Shown here piece by piece: positions 7,971-15,810 of a DNA stretch of 64,000 nt. Source of the DNA: Candidatus Sulfotelmatobacter sp. (GTDB lineage: Bacteria; Acidobacteriota; Terriglobia; Terriglobales; Acidobacteriaceae). The translations under genes were made by a program, and so were the position numbers. How positions within the stretch are numbered: the stretch's first letter is position 1; each line of letters starts with the position of its first letter. The stretch covers positions 1 through 64,000 of the forward strand of contig JADGNQ010000010.1 in NCBI GenBank assembly GCA_017883385.1, in the 5' to 3' direction. Under the pieces are notes generated by a model. The model saw only the letters and a program-made list of their open reading frames with translations, searched no databases and was not told the DNA's origin.

Positions 7971-9872
7971 ATGAAGAAACGTACGGTGTGGATTAACGCT
8001 GTGGCCCTGGTTTTTCTGAGCGGGTTCTTGCTGGGGCAGGATGCTCCTGGGAAACAGGACTGGACCAACTACGTTCGCATCGGCGCCTATGGACTGAAGG
8101 GCGGCGACGCGGCGGAGATCGTGAGCAAGGCGCAGGCCAGCGGCGTGTTCGGGATTGAAGTGGACAACGACATTCCCGGACGCTACGAGAGCTTTCTCCA
8201 TCCGGAAGCGAAGCTGAAGGCGATTCACGATGTGGCCGATGCGGCACACAAGGTCGGCAACTACGCGTATGTCTACATTGCCGGGACCGAGTGCATTACC
8301 GCACACGGCGATCAGACGCCACATACGCTGGCAAAGGATCATCCAGACTGGCTGCAGAGGAAGATCACAGGCGAGCCCGCAATCTTCGGGGGCGGCTCGG
8401 CTTTCTGGATCGCAAAGGGCGACGAGGATGTGTGGGTGAGTCCTTACGCCCCGGAGTGGCGGAAGACGTACATGGAGCGGGTGCGGCAGATTGCGGCGAC
8501 TGGGATTGACGGCATTTACATTGACATCCCGTACTGGATGACGCATTTCGACGGCTGGGAGAACACGTGGGCCAGTTTTGATGACTACACGGTCGCGGCG
8601 TTCAAGCAGCAGACGGGGCTGGATGCGAAACATGATGTGAAGCTGGGAGATTTTTCGGATCCGGCATTCCGCAAGTGGGTCTCGTTCAGGATTCAGACCT
8701 TCACCGATTTCTTGAGCGAGATTGACCGCACCGCGAAGTCGGTCGATCCAATAATCAAAACGATTCCTGAAATCTATCCTGGGATTGAGGAAGAGGCGGT
8801 GCGCGTCGGCGCCGATGTTTACAGCCTATACGGGGTGGTGGACGCGATCGCGCACGAATATGAATTTGGCAACGGCAATCACATGGCGTCGTCGAGGAAT
8901 CCACTGGACTGGTTCCGTTATCAGGTGGGAATGCATTCGTTTCGGGCCTTCGCACAGGGGAAGGCTACGTGGATTCTGAATTATTCGTGGGATGGCGACA
9001 AGAAAGTCGACGCGCGTGAAGCCATGATGAATCTGGCTATGTCGCAAGTCATGGCAGGCGCGAACTTCTGGGACGCGCCGGGGCATTCGATGGCCGGGTC
9101 GAACGATCTGCCGACACGAAAAAAGATCTTCTCGTGGATTCAGGCGCATGAGAAGACGTTCTATTTGCCAAGATCGCCGATTGATCCGATCGGCGTCTAT
9201 TTTTCGCCGGACACGCGAAATTTCAATGCGGACGAATTTCTCGCTTCTTATCGCGGGATTCTGATCCTTCTCATGCAGAAGCACCTGGAGTTTCAAGTCG
9301 TGACTCCGCGGACGCTCGCTGATTTCCACGGCCAGACACTGGTGCTTCCGGATGTGCGCATCCTGGGTGACAGCGAGAAGAATCGGATAAACGCATTCGC
9401 TGCGCAGGGAAAGCGGTTGGTGATCACGGGGACCGACGCAACGGGGATCGGTGACTCGCAGCATGTCGTGCGCTTCTCCAGTTGCCCGGGAAAGGCCTAT
9501 AACGCAGCGCTGGAAAAGGATTTCGAGCATGCGTCTCTGGATTCCCAGCAGGCATTTCTCGCCAGCCTGCAAGGGGGCAACACGGTGCAGATCAAAGCAC
9601 CGGCTCAGATTGCGACGTCGATCGCTCGCACGTCCGATGGACACATCAACGGCTTCTTTGCCAACTTCGCAGGCCTGCACGGAGGCTCCAATCCGATTCA
9701 GACGCCGCAAAGCGGCGTCGAAGTTAGCGTGACATCAAAAACCGAAGGCAGGGGCTTCTTCCTTCCCTTTCTTGGCGAAGTGCAAACCGTCAAGGGGATC
9801 CGTCATGGAGACGCGATCTCGTACGCGCTGCCGCCAATCACCAGGGGCGCGGTGTTCTGGTACGAACCGTAA
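7971..9872 (+). CDS. Exported TIM-barrel hydrolase-like protein of unassigned family
   Basis: This 633-residue protein starts MKKRTVWINAVALVFLSGF, a signal peptide. I chose ATG 7971 over ATG 7965 because GGAAA at 7960-7964 is well spaced from it. The central barrel shows IDGIYIDIPYWMTHF with an Asp at a strand end and IIKTIPEIYPG with a Glu on a later strand, an arrangement typical of retaining glycosidases. From about residue 400 a Rossmann-like domain (LVLPDVRILGDSEKNRI, KRLVITGTDATG) resembles the beta-galactosidase trimerisation domain. It is third in a row of exported barrel proteins, 13 bases after the GH135-like gene, so it is probably in the same operon. I do not recognise a named family. 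It ends one base from the converging glpK gene. Confidence 0.55.
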   Translation: MKKRTVWINAVALVFLSGFLLGQDAPGKQDWTNYVRIGAYGLKGGDAAEIVSKAQASGVFGIEVDNDIPGRYESFLHPEAKLKAIHDVADAAHKVGNYAYVYIAGTECITAHGDQTPHTLAKDHPDWLQRKITGEPAIFGGGSAFWIAKGDEDVWVSPYAPEWRKTYMERVRQIAATGIDGIYIDIPYWMTHFDGWENTWASFDDYTVAAFKQQTGLDAKHDVKLGDFSDPAFRKWVSFRIQTFTDFLSEIDRTAKSVDPIIKTIPEIYPGIEEEAVRVGADVYSLYGVVDAIAHEYEFGNGNHMASSRNPLDWFRYQVGMHSFRAFAQGKATWILNYSWDGDKKVDAREAMMNLAMSQVMAGANFWDAPGHSMAGSNDLPTRKKIFSWIQAHEKTFYLPRSPIDPIGVYFSPDTRNFNADEFLASYRGILILLMQKHLEFQVVTPRTLADFHGQTLVLPDVRILGDSEKNRINAFAAQGKRLVITGTDATGIGDSQHVVRFSSCPGKAYNAALEKDFEHASLDSQQAFLASLQGGNTVQIKAPAQIATSIARTSDGHINGFFANFAGLHGGSNPIQTPQSGVEVSVTSKTEGRGFFLPFLGEVQTVKGIRHGDAISYALPPITRGAVFWYEP

Positions 9873-9873
9873 A

Positions 9874-11376
9874 TCAGCGATTGTCGTTCGATCCGGACTC
9901 CCAGTTTTTGGATCGCGAGATCGCCTCGTTCCACCGGTTGCGCAGTGCACGCGCTTGAGACGCGGGCATTTGCGGCTCAAAGCGGTGATCCTTCGCTGCC
10001 ACCGACGCCTCGATGCCAGTCTTCCAGAAGCCGACCCCAAGGCCCGCCAAGTATGCGGCCCCAAGCGCCGTCGTTTCGGTCACGGCCGGGCGAACGACGG
10101 GCACTCCGAGAATGTTGGATTGAAATTGCATGAGGCTGTCATTGGCGGCGGCTCCGCCGTCCACTCGAAGTTCCTGCACCGAGTCGCCGGAATCGAGGCG
10201 CATCGCGTCCAACAAGTCGGCAACCTGATAGGCGATGCTCTCAAGCGCGGCACGGGCCAGGTGACCTGCGGTTGTGCCGCGAGTGAGCCCGAAAATCGAG
10301 CCGCGCGCGTAGGAATCCCAATGCGGCGCGCCCAACCCCACGAACGCGGGAACAAAATAGACTCCGCCATTGTCCGCCACGGACTTCGCCAGCGCTTCCA
10401 CTTCTTCTGATTTGCGAATCAATCCCAGGCCATCGCGCAACCACTGCACAACCGCCCCGCCAACAAAAACGCTGCCCTCGAGCGCGTACTCGGTAACGTC
10501 TCCGATTTTCCAGGCAACGGTCGTGACCAACCGGTTGGAGGACGGCACGGCGCGCCTGCCCGTATTCTGCAGCATGAAGCATCCCGTGCCGTAGGTGTTT
10601 TTGGTCAGGCCAGGGCGGATGCAGCGTTGTCCAAACAGAGCTGCCTGTTGATCTCCGGCGATGCCGGCGAGCGGAATGCCTTCGAGTCCATTCACGCCGC
10701 TTACTTTCCCGTAGATCTCGCTCGACGAGCGCACGGTGGGCATCATCGGAAACGGGACGCGAAACAGGTCGAGAAGTTCGCGATCCCAGGCACCGGTGTG
10801 AATGTTGAAGAGCATGGTGCGCGACGCGTTGCTGGCATCGGTCGCGTGGACCCGGCCCCCCGTTAGCTTCCATACCAACCAGCTATCGACCGTGCCGAAC
10901 GCGAGCTTGCCTGATTCTGCGAGGGCGCGCGTTCCGGGAACATTCTCTAAAATCCAGGAAATCTTGCTGGCAGAGAAGTAAGAATCGATTAACAGGCCAG
11001 TGCGCTGCTGGATCAAAGGACTGTGACCCTCACTTCTGAGCCGCTCGCAAAAATCAGCGGTGCGACGGTCTTGCCAGACGATGGCGTTGTGGACGGGTAA
11101 CCCGGTCTCGCGATTCCAAATAATCGTGGTCTCTCGCTGGTTGGTGATGCCGATAGCGGCCACATCGCCCGGGCGCGCTCCGGCTCGAGCCAGCGCCTCC
11201 TGCGCCACAGTGATCTGGGAGGAAGCTATCTGCTCCGGATTGTGCTCGACCCAGCCGGGCTGAGGAAAGATCTGATCAAATTCCCGTTGGGCGACCGCAC
11301 GAACGGCTCCTTCCTGATCAAACAGAAGTGCTCGTGAGCTCGTTGTGCCCTGGTCCAGCGCTAGAACATATTGCAC
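9874..11376 (-). CDS. glpK: Glycerol kinase
   Basis: GlpK phosphorylates glycerol to sn-glycerol 3-phosphate with ATP in the cytoplasm. The 500-residue length is standard. The FGGY signature features are clear: [12 protein letters not shown] at the N-terminus (phosphate-binding loop 1), GVTNQRE-type [12 protein letters not shown], the [13 protein letters not shown] stretch, [16 protein letters not shown], and [17 protein letters not shown] near the C-terminus. The start is a GTG at 11376 preceded by GAGGAGG. It is the second gene of a glpF-glpK pair, 85 bases downstream of glpF. Its 3' end is one base from the oppositely directed gene at 9872, and no terminator is seen between them. Confidence 0.95.
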   Translation of the reverse strand: MQYVLALDQGTTSSRALLFDQEGAVRAVAQREFDQIFPQPGWVEHNPEQIASSQITVAQEALARAGARPGDVAAIGITNQRETTIIWNRETGLPVHNAIVWQDRRTADFCERLRSEGHSPLIQQRTGLLIDSYFSASKISWILENVPGTRALAESGKLAFGTVDSWLVWKLTGGRVHATDASNASRTMLFNIHTGAWDRELLDLFRVPFPMMPTVRSSSEIYGKVSGVNGLEGIPLAGIAGDQQAALFGQRCIRPGLTKNTYGTGCFMLQNTGRRAVPSSNRLVTTVAWKIGDVTEYALEGSVFVGGAVVQWLRDGLGLIRKSEEVEALAKSVADNGGVYFVPAFVGLGAPHWDSYARGSIFGLTRGTTAGHLARAALESIAYQVADLLDAMRLDSGDSVQELRVDGGAAANDSLMQFQSNILGVPVVRPAVTETTALGAAYLAGLGVGFWKTGIEASVAAKDHRFEPQMPASQARALRNRWNEAISRSKNWESGSNDNR

Positions 11377-11420
11377 GATGCCTCCTCGTTAGTTCGGCCG
11401 GATTGCTACGCCTCTTGCCG

Positions 11421-11461
11421 GCAGCATGGGTGCTGCACGCAAGACGTTGCAAGCAACGTCT
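11421..11461. repeat. Double hairpin in the glpF-glpK intergenic gap
   Basis: The gap holds GCAGCA-TGGG-TGCTGC at 11421-11436 and a 9-bp stem AGACGTTGC-AA-GCAACGTCT at 11442-11461. The second has only two unpaired central bases and so is nearly a perfect palindrome. In my recollection AGACGTTGC/GCAACGTCT palindromes are dispersed in acidobacterial genomes. The pair could be a REP-like element that sets relative glpF/glpK mRNA levels. No T-run follows on either strand. Confidence 0.45.
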
Positions 11462-12238
11462 CTACGAGGGACGCAGGTAGCGCCGAATCCCAAAGTCATA
11501 GATGGCGGCCCCCGCCAGGCCTCCGAGCAGCGGCGCGACGACGGGAATCCACCACACGTGCGTTCCGTCGGTGAGGCCGTTGTTACGAAACCCGGCGAAC
11601 ACGGTAAACAGGCGCGGTCCGAGGTCCCGCGCGGGATTGATGGCATAGCCGTGCATGCCGCCAAAGCTCATGCCGATGGCAACCACGACGAGCCCGATCA
11701 TCGCCGGCGCAAGGTTCGCCCCCGGCGGCGAATTGAATTCGTCAATGATCGCGAAGACTAGAAGTACGAGCAATGCGGTACCGATCGTCTGGTCGAGAAA
11801 GCCTGCTTGCGGCAACCCGGGGAACGCCGGAAAAGTCGTGAAGATCCCCGCGGTTCGCTCCAGTTGCGGATCCACCTGGCGGAAGGCTGGCAGATAGTTC
11901 CAGTACACAAGAGCTGCGGCAACGAAGGCTCCGGCAGTCTGCGCGAGGGAGTATGGCAGAACTTTACGCCACGGGAAGCCACGAAAGACCGCGAAGGCCA
12001 GGGTCACTGCGGGATTCAGATGTGCTCCCGAGACCTTGCCCGCAATGTAAATTCCCATCGTCACTCCAAGACCCCAGCCCATAGTGATGTTGGTGAAACC
12101 GCCGTGAATGGTTTCACCCGTATTTTTAGACGGAAACAGAACAGCCATCGCAACCACGCCTGTGCCGAACAGGATCAACACGAAAGTACCCAGGAACTCC
12201 GCGATCAACTCCGCTGTTAGGGTGGGCTTCGGGTTCAT
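11462..12238 (-). CDS. glpF: Glycerol facilitator / aquaglyceroporin
   Basis: This is a MIP-family channel of the inner membrane that admits glycerol for the kinase downstream. The reading frame extends to 12430, but the start chosen is the ATG at 12238 (MNPKPTLTAELIAEFLGTF), with GGGAGAG 4 bases upstream. It gives 258 residues, the family norm, and places helix 1 at the N-terminus. Both NPA boxes are intact: SGAHLNPAVTLA and GYAINPARDLGPR. The Asp after the second NPA is the aquaglyceroporin signature that separates GlpF from water-only aquaporins. About six membrane helices are visible. It is transcribed with glpK and diverges from argR. No glpD or glpR is in the window. Confidence 0.92.
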   Translation of the reverse strand: MNPKPTLTAELIAEFLGTFVLILFGTGVVAMAVLFPSKNTGETIHGGFTNITMGWGLGVTMGIYIAGKVSGAHLNPAVTLAFAVFRGFPWRKVLPYSLAQTAGAFVAAALVYWNYLPAFRQVDPQLERTAGIFTTFPAFPGLPQAGFLDQTIGTALLVLLVFAIIDEFNSPPGANLAPAMIGLVVVAIGMSFGGMHGYAINPARDLGPRLFTVFAGFRNNGLTDGTHVWWIPVVAPLLGGLAGAAIYDFGIRRYLRPS

Positions 12239-12381
12239 CGTCTCTCCCGTGACTCGAGGTGGCCAGTGTTTCCTGGCCGCGAAGTAGTCTACCAAGGGGC
12301 GGCGTTTCCCGCCCGCTTTTGCCGCGCTCATCTCGTCCCCACTTCGGCTCCCGAAAGTCAACGGAAAGTCGGTATTTCTCC

Positions 12382-12409
12382 TTGACATTTCGCGCTTGGT
12401 CCGTAAGAT
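12382..12409 (+). promoter_or_regulatory. Promoter of the argR-arg operon
   Basis: TTGACA at 12382-12387 and TAAGAT at 12404-12409 are 16 bases apart. Transcription would begin near 12416, giving a leader of only about 32 bases that is filled by the ARG boxes. Confidence 0.55.
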
Positions 12410-12420
12410 AAGAAGATATT

Positions 12421-12456
12421 TATTCAACATCGTGAATAGTTATTCATTATGAATAA
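12421..12456. promoter_or_regulatory. Tandem ARG boxes overlapping the argR start codon
   Basis: Three overlapping inverted repeats built from the half-site TGAAT/ATTCA occur here: TATTCA-N6-TGAATA at 12421-12438, TGAATAGTTATTCA at 12433-12446, and TTATTCATTATGAATAA at 12440-12456. They match the ArgR operator consensus (TGAAT-N4-ATTCA). The last one contains the argR ATG at 12449. Because they lie downstream of the -10 element, bound ArgR should block transcription of its own operon. Confidence 0.8.
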
Positions 12457-12892
12457 AACACTCCGCCAGCGCGCCGTCCTGGAAACGTTGAAGCATGGGT
12501 CCATCGCCAGCCAGGAGGATCTGCAGCGGATCCTGCGCAAGCGTGGATTCAAGGTAGGGCAGGCCACCCTTTCGCGGGACATCCGCGACCTGAACCTGAG
12601 CAAGACCTCGCATGGCTATTCCCTGCCCCATGGGGAGGGAGCCGCCGGTGTGGCGCTGCCTCCGGTCTCACGGCTGGTCAAGGAGTTCGTGCTCGACATT
12701 CGATCGGCCCAGAACCAGTTGGTGATCAAGACCATTGTGGGGAGCGCGCAGCCCGTCGCGGCGGCGCTGGACGAGGCGGATTGGTCCGAGGTCGTGGGCA
12801 CGATTGCCGGGGACGACACCATCCTGATTGTTTGTCCGGACAGAGATGACGCCCGGAAACTGGCGGGCCGGATTGAGGAGATGCTGTCCTAG
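12449..12892 (+). CDS. argR: Arginine repressor
   Basis: ArgR is an arginine-sensing hexameric repressor of arginine biosynthesis. The protein is 147 residues, the normal size. Residues 1-70 form the winged helix-turn-helix domain, with SQEDLQRILRKRGF and the diagnostic QATLSRDIRDLNL. Residues about 80-147 form the oligomerisation and arginine-binding domain, with VGSAQPVAAALDEADW and VVGTIAGDDTILIV matching the GT.AGDDT signature. No Shine-Dalgarno precedes the ATG, which lies inside an ARG box, so translation is probably leaderless-like or weak. It is the first gene of the arginine operon; argC starts 22 bases after its stop. The regulator probably represses this operon and itself. Confidence 0.95.
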   Translation: MNKTLRQRAVLETLKHGSIASQEDLQRILRKRGFKVGQATLSRDIRDLNLSKTSHGYSLPHGEGAAGVALPPVSRLVKEFVLDIRSAQNQLVIKTIVGSAQPVAAALDEADWSEVVGTIAGDDTILIVCPDRDDARKLAGRIEEMLS

Positions 12893-12914
12893 TGACGCAG
12901 GACTTGACGCAGAA

Positions 12915-13961
12915 ATGACCGCGAAACTCAAAACCGCAGTCCTCGGGGCGACCGGCTATTCTGGCCTGGAGCTGACGCGGATTCTTTTGCGCCATCCCCG
13001 GCTGGAGAAGCCTGTTCTGCTGCGGCGCGCTGCCGATAATGGCAGCCCCTCGGACTTGGCCGACGTGTTTCCAGTCCTTTCCGGCAATGGTGGGTATCCA
13101 CTGCATTCGCTTTCGTGGGAGGCACTGGAGCGGCAAGGAGTCGAGTTGCTGTTCTTAGCCACGCCGCACTCGGCATCGCGCTCGCTCGTGCCGGAGGCCA
13201 TTGCTTGCGGCCTGCGCGTGATTGACCTTAGTGGCGCCTGGCGGCTGAAGCAGGAACAGCATCGCGCGATCTACGATTTTCAGGACTCGGACCGGATCAA
13301 GGCGGCAGAACTGACAAAGAAAGCCGTTTACGGACTGCCTGAATTGAACGGCGATCGCGTGGCGAATGCCGAACTGGTGGCCAACCCCGGCTGCTATGCG
13401 ACCTCGGTAATCCTCGCCCTGGCTCCTCTGCTGAAGGCCGGAGTTGTGGATCGAAACCGAGGCATCATTTCTGATTCGAAGTCCGGAGTGTCGGGAGCTG
13501 GCAAGGAGCCTTCGTCCAAGACGCACTTTGTGTCGGTCGCGGACAACTTGTCCGCGTATTCGGTCTTCAATCACCGGCACGTGGGCGAGATGGTCGAGCA
13601 ACTTGAACTGGCGGCGCAAGAACTGACATTTACGCCGCACCTGCTTCCTATCCCGCGCGGAATACTGTCGACGATCTATGTGCAACTCAACCGGGAAATG
13701 ACGCCGCTGGAAGTGGAATCGTGCTTCCGGAATTTCTATTCCGGCAAACGGTGGGTGCGGGTCTTTCAGACACCGAGGCTTCCGCAGGTGCAGTTTTCGC
13801 TGCACACGAACTACTGCGATCTCGGGTTCTGTCTCGCCGAAGACGGCCGGCGGTTGGTGTTGATCTCCTGCATCGACAACCTGCTGAAGGGCGCCGCCGG
13901 ACAGGCAGTGCAGAACATGAATCTGATGTATGGGTGGACAGAGGACGAGGGACTGCAATGA
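12915..13961 (+). CDS. argC: N-acetyl-gamma-glutamyl-phosphate reductase
   Basis: ArgC catalyses the third step of arginine synthesis, NADPH reduction of N-acetylglutamyl phosphate to the semialdehyde. The frame extends upstream into argR, but ATG 12915 gives the expected MTAKLKTAVLGATGYSGLEL start with the Rossmann GATGYSG motif at residues 11-17. The active-site cysteine is in VANPGCYATS, and the GVSGAGK loop follows. At 348 residues it has the usual length. The upstream SD is weak, which is compatible with translation coupled to argR. It overlaps argB by four bases (ATGA), a tight coupling. Confidence 0.95.
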   Translation: MTAKLKTAVLGATGYSGLELTRILLRHPRLEKPVLLRRAADNGSPSDLADVFPVLSGNGGYPLHSLSWEALERQGVELLFLATPHSASRSLVPEAIACGLRVIDLSGAWRLKQEQHRAIYDFQDSDRIKAAELTKKAVYGLPELNGDRVANAELVANPGCYATSVILALAPLLKAGVVDRNRGIISDSKSGVSGAGKEPSSKTHFVSVADNLSAYSVFNHRHVGEMVEQLELAAQELTFTPHLLPIPRGILSTIYVQLNREMTPLEVESCFRNFYSGKRWVRVFQTPRLPQVQFSLHTNYCDLGFCLAEDGRRLVLISCIDNLLKGAAGQAVQNMNLMYGWTEDEGLQ

Positions 13962-14743
13962 CGATCGTAGTCAAAATCGGAGGAGCGGCTCTCGAGGACG
14001 CGGCCACGTTGCGCAAATGCGCTCGCGCCATCGCTGAATTGGCGCAGGACGGGCATCGCGTGGCCGTAGTTCACGGTGGTGGGAGCGCGCTAACCAAGAT
14101 GCTTAAGCGACTTGGGAAGCAGAGCGAGTTCGTCGGCGGTCTCCGGGTCACAGACGCCGAGACTCGCGACGTAGCGCTCATGGTGCTGGGCGGCATGGTC
14201 AACAAGAAACTGGTCGCCGCCATTCAAGCTGCGGGCATGCCCGCGGTCGGGTTCTGTGGCGGCGACGGCATGAGCTTCCGCGCCCGCAAGAAACTGGTGC
14301 GCGGCCATGATCTGGGATTTGTCGGCGAGATTTGCTTCGCGGAGCCTTGCTGGATTGAAGCACTTTGGCAACAGGGCGGAATTCCGGTGCTGGCATCCCT
14401 GGCTCTGGGAGCTGACGGCGAGTACTACAACGTGAATGCAGACGAGATGGCGGCGGCCTGCGCTGCCGCATGCCACGCAAATGCACTCATTTTTCTCACG
14501 GATGTGCCAGGAGTTAAGGATGCCGAAGGGGCTGTGATTCCATGGCTGAGCACGAAGCAGGCCGAAGATCTGGCGGCCGGATCGATTATCAGCGGCGGCA
14601 TGTTGCCTAAGCTCGAGGCCTGCAAACAGGCGCTGAAACAAGGAGTAGGACGAGTGAGGATATTGCCCGCCGCTGAAGCGGAGGCCTTGCCGCAGTTCTA
14701 CCTGACCAAGCTGCCGTGCGGAACCGAGGTCACCTGCGCATGA
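13958..14743 (+). CDS. argB: Acetylglutamate kinase
   Basis: ArgB phosphorylates N-acetylglutamate with ATP, the second and often arginine-inhibited step of the pathway. The start is the ATG at 13958 inside the argC stop (ATGA overlap), giving 261 residues and the canonical MTIVVKIGGAALED. The amino-acid-kinase fold is shown by VVKIGGAAL, AVVHGGGSALTKML, YNVNADEMAAACAAA and FLTDVPGVKDAEG. The family-typical substrate-binding arginine region GGLRVTDAETRDV is also present. There is no long N-terminal helix of the type seen in hexameric, arginine-sensitive forms, so it may be of the dimeric, insensitive class; that is inference. It is followed by argF with overlap or a 56-base gap depending on the argF start. 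Confidence 0.94.
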   Translation: MTIVVKIGGAALEDAATLRKCARAIAELAQDGHRVAVVHGGGSALTKMLKRLGKQSEFVGGLRVTDAETRDVALMVLGGMVNKKLVAAIQAAGMPAVGFCGGDGMSFRARKKLVRGHDLGFVGEICFAEPCWIEALWQQGGIPVLASLALGADGEYYNVNADEMAAACAAACHANALIFLTDVPGVKDAEGAVIPWLSTKQAEDLAAGSIISGGMLPKLEACKQALKQGVGRVRILPAAEAEALPQFYLTKLPCGTEVTCA

Positions 14744-14799
14744 GCCAACCGGCCCGCATGCGCACGACAGAAACACATTTGCAGAAAGAGGAGTCCACG

Positions 14800-15810
14800 T
14801 TGAACAGTGAATTGCAAAGCAGAGCGCTGGCTGTGCCGGAAACTTTCCCCGGCATCTTCTGGTGCCCGGACCTGATTTCGACCCGCGATCTCGGACCGCA
14901 AGGGGTCGAGGCTGTGCTCCATTTGGCAGAGCTAATGAAGACCCGGCCGTCGGTTTTTCAGCGCGCTCTGGCGGGCAAGCAGATGGTGATGTTCTTTGAA
15001 AAGCCTTCGCTACGCACGAGGCTCACGTTCGAAGCGGGCATGGCCAGCCTGGGCGGGACGGCGATGTTCGTCGACCAGACGCAAGGGCGTCTGGACGCCC
15101 GCGAAACGATGAGCGACATTGCGCACAATCTCGAACGCTGGGTTGACGTGATTGTGCTGCGCACGTTTGCGCAGGAAACGATCGAGGACATGGCCCGATT
15201 TGCCTCGGTACCGGTGATCAACGCGTTGAGCGATCTGGAGCACCCCTGCCAGGCGCTGGCGGACTACTTTACCTTGCAGGAGCGATTCGGCGACATCAGG
15301 AACATTACCCTGGCGTATGTCGGCGATGGCAACAACGTGGCGCATTCGCTGCTGCTGACCTGCGCCTGCCTGGGATCCTCGATCCGGATTGCCACGCCGA
15401 AGGGCTACGAACCGAATGCACGCATTGTTGCTGACGCGAGGAAGATCGCTAAGCAGACCGGAGCTCGCATCGAACTGCTGCACGATCCGCGGGCAGCGGT
15501 GACCGGCGTGGACGCGGTCTATACGGACGCGTGGGCCAGCATGGGTCAGGAACACGAGACTGAACAGCGTGCCGAGATTTTTGCGTCATACCAAGTGAAT
15601 CGGGAACTCATGGCGGAAGCTGCGCCGCACGCGGTGTTCATGCACTGTCTACCGGCGCATCGTGGCGAGGAAGTCACCGACGAGGTGATGGACTCAGACA
15701 ACTCCGTCATCTTCGAGCAGGCGGAAAACCGTCTGCACGTTCAAAAATCTATTCTTTATTTATTGCTGGGCGGCTCGGTTCGCCTGCCCGTAAGGAGCGC
15801 TCATGCCTGA
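14800..15810 (+). CDS. argF: Ornithine carbamoyltransferase
   Basis: ArgF makes citrulline from ornithine and carbamoyl phosphate. The carbamoyl-phosphate loop is FEKPSLRTRLTFE (Leu where Thr is usual in STRTR), followed by HPCQALADY and the ornithine-binding MHCLPAHRGEEV. The start is uncertain. An ATG at 14740 overlaps the argB stop (356 residues), but AAGAGGAG lies 6 bases before an in-frame TTG at 14800, which gives 336 residues and MNSELQSRALAVPETF. I prefer the TTG because of that SD and the standard length. The C-terminus overlaps argG by eight bases. N-acetylornithine transcarbamylase is less likely, given the HCLP motif and overall match. Confidence 0.92.
   Translation: MNSELQSRALAVPETFPGIFWCPDLISTRDLGPQGVEAVLHLAELMKTRPSVFQRALAGKQMVMFFEKPSLRTRLTFEAGMASLGGTAMFVDQTQGRLDARETMSDIAHNLERWVDVIVLRTFAQETIEDMARFASVPVINALSDLEHPCQALADYFTLQERFGDIRNITLAYVGDGNNVAHSLLLTCACLGSSIRIATPKGYEPNARIVADARKIAKQTGARIELLHDPRAAVTGVDAVYTDAWASMGQEHETEQRAEIFASYQVNRELMAEAAPHAVFMHCLPAHRGEEVTDEVMDSDNSVIFEQAENRLHVQKSILYLLLGGSVRLPVRSAHA

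Noticed and set aside
12239..12430. 64-residue N-terminal extension of glpF
   Set aside because: It runs into the arg promoter region; ATG 12238 has an SD and gives the family's normal N-terminus.
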